A program made the position numbers and the translations under genes. The notes below the pieces were generated by a model. That model was not told the DNA's origin, searched no databases, and saw only the letters and a list, made by a program, of their open reading frames with translations. 64,000 bases of DNA. Source: Deinandra increscens subsp. villosa (lineage: Eukaryota > Streptophyta > Magnoliopsida > Asterales > Asteraceae). How positions within the stretch are numbered: position 1 is the first letter of the stretch; each line of letters opens with the position of its first letter. This document shows, one piece after another, positions 59,201 through 64,000 of the stretch. The DNA lies in NCBI GenBank assembly GCA_039602395.1, contig JBCNJP010000023.1, positions 93,946,030 through 94,010,029 on the forward strand. Direction: 5' to 3'.

Positions 59201-61375
59201 TCGCCAAGAATTTATCCATATTGCATAAGTGATATAAGTCATAGGCTTTACCAAGTAAAGCTCGGCCCTGCCACGCCTCCTCCGCCGGAAACCTCCTCTG
59301 CCCTAGGTCAAGAATGCAGCTATTGTTTTCCACCGTACTCCTCTGTCCTGACACCGCCTCCGTATAAGACCTCGGGGCCACCTTCTGCCTCCCCTCCACA
59401 AAAGGTTCCCTCACTTGCGCCCCCTTCCTCATCGAGAACGTCGTCACTTTCTCCTCCAACACCACCGGCTTACCTAGACGATCAAATTTTTGGAGGTTAA
59501 CCCTGGCCTTCATCACCCCCACAGTGACTCCTTTCAAACTCCTTTCCAGGTCCCATTTATTCTTCACATTTCTGAATTTAACAAAGCCAAATATGTTTCC
59601 AGCTTTGTTTGGCTTCCAAGAGATAAACGTATCCACCAACTCCCCCAGCCCTTGACTGACCTCCATCACCGCCTCCGCAAGCCATTCTCTCCTACATCTA
59701 TTGGGAAGATTGGTAACATAGAACGACACCCAATCTCCCTCCTCCACAAATTTGCCAATCCTCTCCTTCCCCTTCTTTTTTGATTTGTCTCCGACCACCA
59801 CCCACTCACCATCATTCCCAGAATAATCCGCCCTTGATGACTCTTCGTCTCCCATTCGTTACTTTTTAAATTACATATTGTTTGTCAATTGTCATCTTTC
59901 TCCTTTAAAGTTAAAATAATTACAAATAATTTTCTACCCAGTATATAATTAGAATTATTAATTGCAACTACCTAATTATATCCGTTCTCGTTCAAAACTA
60001 GCTAGTGGTTAACGGAATAATCTTTTCCGTTAATCAAGAATCGCTTATCAATAAAACCGGTTAATTGTGAAAATCTAAAACACGAAATATCAATTATACG
60101 TTCGTTTTTGTAGTCAAACCGAACCAAGTTATATTGTTCCCAACATTATAGACATAGGTTATACGTATACAAATCAAAGGTAACTAAAAGTATGTATTAA
60201 ATACATTTTTTTCTCTTTTTGTAAGTTAACTAATTTCATGTAACCAAAACACCAAATATTTCGAGTTCTGTCAGCATCAATATATCTGAAAAGTAAAAAA
60301 CAATATTTCAGAAGAAAAAAAAACTACTTTAAAACATTAATTTTTAAAACCGAATCGGTAAATATCACGTTACGGTTTAAAGCAATTAAAAGGACCAAGT
60401 CATGAATTGACGGTTTTAAGTGAATCATGATAAAAAAAAAATCAACGTCGGTAATATATATCAGTAATAGTTACATTAACGATCTTTTCTGAAAATCCGT
60501 TACTGATCTGTTATTAAAAACGATGGATTACCAACATCCTCTTTCCCGCTATGCCCACGGATTATGAACTATATCCATTTTTTTGCTGAATAACACTTAA
60601 TTTTATGGTGACACTTAGTGCATCATTTCTTTATATGTTAATTAGACCCACTATTGAAACCTTAAGTACTTGTCCGGGTGTTTATTGACGATGAGGGGAG
60701 ATTTAGAATGAGAGGTCACAAGTTCAATCCCTGAGTTCATAAGTTTTATCACCCAGCCGCTTGTAGAGACGGATTTTTTCTTAAATGAGCTCAACTGATG
60801 TAAATACTCTCTGGTGGTATTCCGGGACATTGTTCATTTAAAAAAAAGACCCACTGTTGAAATATATCGATTTGGTTATGATTGTAATTCGATTAGAAAA
60901 AAATTAAAGTTTCGCGGGAGAATTTCACCTGAATCAACAGCAATGGGGAGTTGAGAAAACCTTCGGATCCAGGATCATCACAAAGGAGTTCTTCCAAGCA
61001 AGGAAAGGGTGGCTGAATAGCATCTCCGAACTGCTTCAATGTCACATCTGCCTCCGCCTCTATAAATAACACACCCTCACCAGTGCAATCCACCATTAAT
61101 TTCCTCGCGGGACCTTCCTTCAGCCGCCCGGCAAACGGATAGTAGAAGACTAGCACCTTAGCCACAGCCTCCCTGATCACACTCGCTGGATTCTTATTTT
61201 TCAGTTTTGGATTGTGACGGTAAAAGTGAATCCCTGGGGTGTGAAACCGAAGGACTTTCTGAGCGTCAATGTCGGAGAGAGGCTTTAGTTCTCGCGGCGT
61301 AGGTTTAGCCGGAACAATGAGCTCCGGCGGACCACGTCGGACGGTAAACGTCAAAGGAGTATCGATATGCGCCAT
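53285..61375 (-). CDS. BAHD acyltransferase copy C, intact (459 aa)
   Basis: Exon 1 is 60929-61375 and exon 2 is 53285-54217, joined in phase 0 (IQ then VTR) across a 6711-bp GT...AG intron. Start is the ATG opening MAHIDTPLTFTVRRGPPEL. HXXXD is His166-Asp170 (NHTMSDG) and DFGWG is 381-385; both are family hallmarks, His being the general base. Length is typical for the family. VRRGPPELIVPAKPTPREL and VDCTGEGVLFIEAEADVTL place it with benzoyl-CoA:benzyl alcohol benzoyltransferase-like enzymes, cytosolic makers of benzoate or related esters. True acyl donor and alcohol cannot be told from sequence. The intron holds a 5.3-kb LINE in the same orientation and a SINE. The TATA box lies 73 bp upstream. 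It is the only uninterrupted copy of the array. Confidence 0.92.
54638..58024 (-). pseudogene. LINE ORF2 (endonuclease, RT, zinc domain), two frameshifts
   Basis: From MDCLSLNVCGLGD: endonuclease motifs QETHLGE, GGDFNDVRCEE and KWSDHSPI; reverse transcriptase motifs SPGPDGFN, FKVDFHKAYDSIDW, GLRQGDPISPF and LLFADD (catalytic FADD); then the zinc-binding domain CVFCGEDDETVEHLFTGC. No RNase H domain is seen. Frame is lost in a run of seven G's at 57605-57611, where six would keep GGDFND open, and again near 56770-56810. The RT and C-terminal part form one open frame of 717 codons. Confidence 0.92.
58024..59855 (-). pseudogene. LINE ORF1, one frameshift
   Basis: From MGDEESSRADYSGNDGEW an RRM-type fold is visible (VSFYVTNLPNRC about residues 43-54, FGFVKFRNV about 89-97), then WRGWFSELNIWRGQSF and a polar tail. 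The first frame stops at 58413. The adjoining frame continues DKVGGVVISEEGPGVFYEG to a TAA at 58024-58026, so one frameshift lies near 58440-58490. ORF1 proteins bind the element RNA. The TAA overlaps the ORF2 ATG as TAATG, an arrangement that could allow reinitiation. Confidence 0.85.
60681..60848 (+). mobile_element. SINE (family 1), copy 2 of the duplication
   Basis: GAGAGGTCACAAGTTCAATCC, ATGAGCTCAACTGATGTAAA and an A-run. Orthologous to 37911-38096. Confidence 0.75.
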
Positions 61376-61447
61376 GTGTAAGTGTGTGGTGTGTGTTTTT
61401 GTTTGTTTGTTGGGATTGGTTGTGGTGCTTTAGTAGGGTATTGAGCT

Positions 61448-61457
61448 CTTTATATAG
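61448..61457 (-). promoter_or_regulatory. TATA box of BAHD copy C
   Basis: CTATATAAAG on the minus strand, 73 bp upstream of the ATG at 61375. Confidence 0.75.
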
Positions 61458-61604
61458 CTGCACATTGGGATGTGATTTGTATTGAACGGCATATTAGGGT
61501 TTAGCGGTATTGTCTTTTCATATATCCATTTCTAATTTTAAAGAAAACCCGTTTATTTTCAGAATAACCTATGTCTCCCGCCCAAAAAATATTTGGGGGA
61601 ATCA

Positions 61605-61742
61605 CTTTTTAAGGTACGATGAAACAAAATTACGTAATGTTAGACACCTATTGTTGTGCTAATTGACCGAGCCTTGATGCATGAGTCATAATGTGGTTCA
61701 TTCCTGGAGAAAATATAAAACCCCCACATAATAATATTGTTA
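61605..61742 (-). pseudogene. BAHD exon-2 scrap upstream of copy C
   Basis: Counterpart of 39113-39258 with the same internal deletion, so the lesion predates the segmental duplication. Intron-like sequence follows to the right. Confidence 0.7.
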
Positions 61743-61955
61743 CATATTAATAAAACTTAATTAAAATCAGGTAAAGTAATAAGAGAGACGGTAAATTCTT
61801 TTAAATTTTTAATAAACTTAGGATTATGTTTAATTAGGTGTAAGCAAAATAAAAATAACCAAAGCATGACCAAAAACATGAGCGGTTAGAAACTGATTTG
61901 TAATGTTTGATTATAGATATAGGCATTGTTGTAAAACTCACCGGGTACTTTTGAG

Positions 61956-62665
61956 TAGGGGTGAGCAAAAAACTAAAAAAAAACAAATCGAAACTGAAAA
62001 AAACCAATGAAACCGAACCGAAAAAAACAGAACCGAAGAAAAAAAAAACCGAACCGAAAATAATGGTTCGGTTTTTGGTTTCAAGTCTATAAGAACAGAA
62101 CCGAACCGTAATAAAAACCGAATCAAACCAAGGGGCAAATGTGTGAATTAACATTTTATGAGGACACATTGTAAATCTTTAAACCGTAATCTATATTTTA
62201 AGTTAACACTTAACATTTAAGATAAAAAAATGTCGTAACCATTGTTCCCTTAATTTATATTTTAGGCTAATATTTAATAGTTTACGTCAAGATGTTTATG
62301 TTAAAAACTTTTAAATTTAAAATTACTTCGTATCTTCTAAGGTTACACGCTTCACGTGAATATTTTTGTTATTTTTTTTAATTCAATAGTTATGACAGTA
62401 CTTAATTTTTACTATTATTTATTTATCTTTTAAGATTAGACATTAAAATTAAATTATATTAACAACGTACCAAATATATATATATATATATATATATAAT
62501 ATTTAAAATATATATAAAAAAAAACCGAAACCGAAACCAAGAAAAACCGAACAAAAAAAAAACAAAACCGAACGGTTTTTTTTTTCTTAGGAACCGAAAA
62601 CTTCGGTTTCGGTTCGGTTCGAGCCGAAAACCGAACCAAACCGAACCGAACCACGCTCACCCCTA
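61956..62665. mobile_element. hAT-like element (710 bp)
   Basis: Terminal repeats TAGGGGTGAGC in both orientations; flanks CTTTTGAG (61948-61955) and CTTTCGAG (62666-62673), an 8-bp duplication with one mismatch. The interior is full of AACCGAACCGAA words and a (TA)n tract. Copy 1 near 39751-39770 has no insert. Confidence 0.8.
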
Positions 62666-62938
62666 CTTTCGAGTATCATCCCCGTCTATCCTTAATCATT
62701 CTCGAGTACTCTCCTAACTTGGACCGAGTACTCTCAACTCTTCAGTCGACCGACTTGGAAGCACCTAACGATTTGGAAGGGCCTAACGACTTTTATAACC
62801 ATGAATATAGGTATATAATTAAATAACCTGAGTACTCAAACGAAATTAAAGCTACATTTATAAATAGAGAATTGAATTCTATTAAAAAAAAGTTTTTATT
62901 TTAAGAAATAGAAAGCAATAATATTTCGTCACGTATAA

Positions 62939-63293
62939 TCTATACTACTATTAAACACAAGTTTTTAAAGTACAAATGTTATTTTTTAAAGTGTGTCAAT
63001 AAATCCTATGTGTCAATTTGTGAGATTTTTAAATTAAATAATTCAATAGAAAATTAAATTCTTTTCACATAAAAACTATCTATATATATATTTATTTTTA
63101 AAATAACACAACTTTAATTCATCATATCTCTTTTATTTCTCAACAAAAATTCGATCCGTAAATTGCTTTGGATTCGTGACAGAAAACCCAACAAAACTAT
63201 ATCCATATTGCTTAGGTTTTAATCAACGAATGATGGTGAACAAATCAAAAAACAAAGTCACAGCCTCGGGTATTTACCCGGGTTACTGACTAG
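62939..63293 (+). mobile_element. Small Helitron (355 bp)
   Basis: 5' TCTATACTACTATTAAACAC after an A; 3' hairpin CTCGGGTATTTACCCGGG, then TTACTGACTAG before a T. Copy 1 reads ACGTGTAATGTCATT (40056-40070) with A and T joined, which is the exact empty site. Same family as the middle Helitron at 24008. Confidence 0.9.
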
Positions 63294-63408
63294 TGTCATT
63301 AAAGTAAAGATAAGTAAAGTAGTATTATAGTTATAATGTTTTTTTATTATGGTAATTGTTTTTTCTTTAATTCTAGTTAACATCGGGTTTTAGTTGAATT
63401 TCATAAAT

Positions 63409-63590
63409 TGTAATGTGGAGGTCTTGGGTTCAAGTCCCACTTGTAATGAAAAATAAATAAATGGGGTTACAAGCTGTGCCAAGGGGTTTTCTCACTTGTG
63501 GTGAGTTTCCTTCTGATGGGGATTGGAGATGATCGGGTGGGCGGGTAATGCCCCCCGTCAGTGATCCAAATTTGCCGTTCAAAAAAAAAA
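63409..63590 (+). mobile_element. SINE (family 2)
   Basis: tRNA-like head GTAATGTGGAGGTC and TTGGGTTCAAGTCCC (B box), body GATGATCGGGTGGG, 3' end AATTTGCCGTTC plus ten A's. Absent from this point in copy 1. Confidence 0.75.
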
Positions 63591-64000
63591 TATATCAAAT
63601 ACTAATTAAAGACGTATAAACATCATTCTTATTATAAAATATTTGCACTAATGTTCATCGCAACATTTTTAAATTCGACTTTAAAATTAAAATCATCATT
63701 TTTTTATTCACGATATTTTGCAACTATAATAACTACATCATTTTTTATTGAAACATTATGTTAGTGTGTTATGTATGTTTTAAACAATGTGTTCGGAATA
63801 GTGAATATGTGTTATTATGTAGAGTGAGTTAGGATATATTATATAGTACGTTAGGTTTGTGTAAATGATATGTTATGTTTGATCGGACATCTTTTACACT
63901 CACAATCTTTTTAATATAACACATAATTAGAATGTGCATTGATTTAGGATGTGTCATGCAGTGAGTTTAGGATATCTTATGCATTGTGTTAGGTTTGTGT

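Larger units (their letters stand above)
54521..59857 (-). mobile_element. L1-type LINE, nearly full length, in BAHD C intron
   Basis: 5337 bp flanked by a perfect 15-bp duplication GTTACTTTTTAAATT (54506-54520 and 59858-59872). The 3' end on the minus strand is ATTGCTGTTC plus a short poly-A. The 5' end lies only two bases (GA) before the ORF1 ATG. Copy 1 has the uninterrupted site near 34133-34148. Few lesions and a perfect duplication indicate recent insertion. Confidence 0.95.
51985..64000. repeat. Segmental duplication, copy 2 (runs off window)
   Basis: Partner of 31670-40958 in direct orientation. Private insertions here are the LINE 54521-59857, the hAT 61956-62665, the Helitron 62939-63293 and a SINE 63409-63590. 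Confidence 0.9.

Noticed and set aside
61834..62169. 111-codon minus-strand frame rich in Phe and Ser
   Set aside because: Produced by the AACCGAA repeats of the hAT element.

Overview
This window is plant nuclear DNA. It is AT-rich, has large introns with GT...AG borders, and is dense in plant-type mobile elements (LINE, SINEs, Helitrons, Mutator-like, hAT, PIF/Harbinger, CACTA and Copia remnants). The gene families suggest a eudicot, and the style of the repeats makes an asterid such as an Asteraceae species my best guess. No marker fixes the species.

Gene content is low. (1) A five-exon plant cysteine oxidase (PCO) gene lies at 9176-13570 on the plus strand. It reads as intact, with 290 residues and the cupin histidines present. 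(2) A minus-strand array of BAHD acyltransferase genes of the benzyl-alcohol/benzoyl-CoA type fills much of the rest. Copy A (16976-19309) is a frameshifted pseudogene. Copy B (32927-38882) has one in-frame stop. Copy C (53285-61375) reads intact at 459 residues. Exon-2 scraps lie at 15296-15400, 39113-39258 and 61605-61742. All three long copies share one phase-0 intron. The rest is decayed transposon coding sequence: a Helitron helicase, Copia gag and pol pieces, and LINE ORF1/ORF2.

Layout: 1-8900 repeats with tRNA-like boxes and a Copia scrap; 8925-13710 PCO; 13748-16547 foldback elements and a Helitron; 16976-20265 BAHD copy A and duplicated promoter pieces; 20341-23590 MITEs and SINEs; 23621-28660 three Helitrons nested inside one another; 30482-31197 Copia gag relic; about 31670 to at least 40958 segmental-duplication copy 1 (BAHD B); 40958-51985 spacer with an older intron copy, three Mutator-like elements, a LINE relic and a CACTA end; about 51985 to the window end duplication copy 2 (BAHD C).

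The most informative aspect is that duplication copies 1 and 2 act as each other's empty-site control. Subtracting one from the other gives base-level borders for a LINE with a 15-bp target duplication, a hAT, a Helitron and a SINE in copy 2, and for a 3-kb Helitron-like insertion, a SINE and two PIF-type MITEs in copy 1. It also supports a Helitron-like family ending in CTCG instead of CTRR. A short 3' tail (TTGCYGTTMA followed by A's) recurs on the LINE, several SINEs and a 24-bp retroposed scrap, which suggests SINEs mobilised by this LINE lineage.
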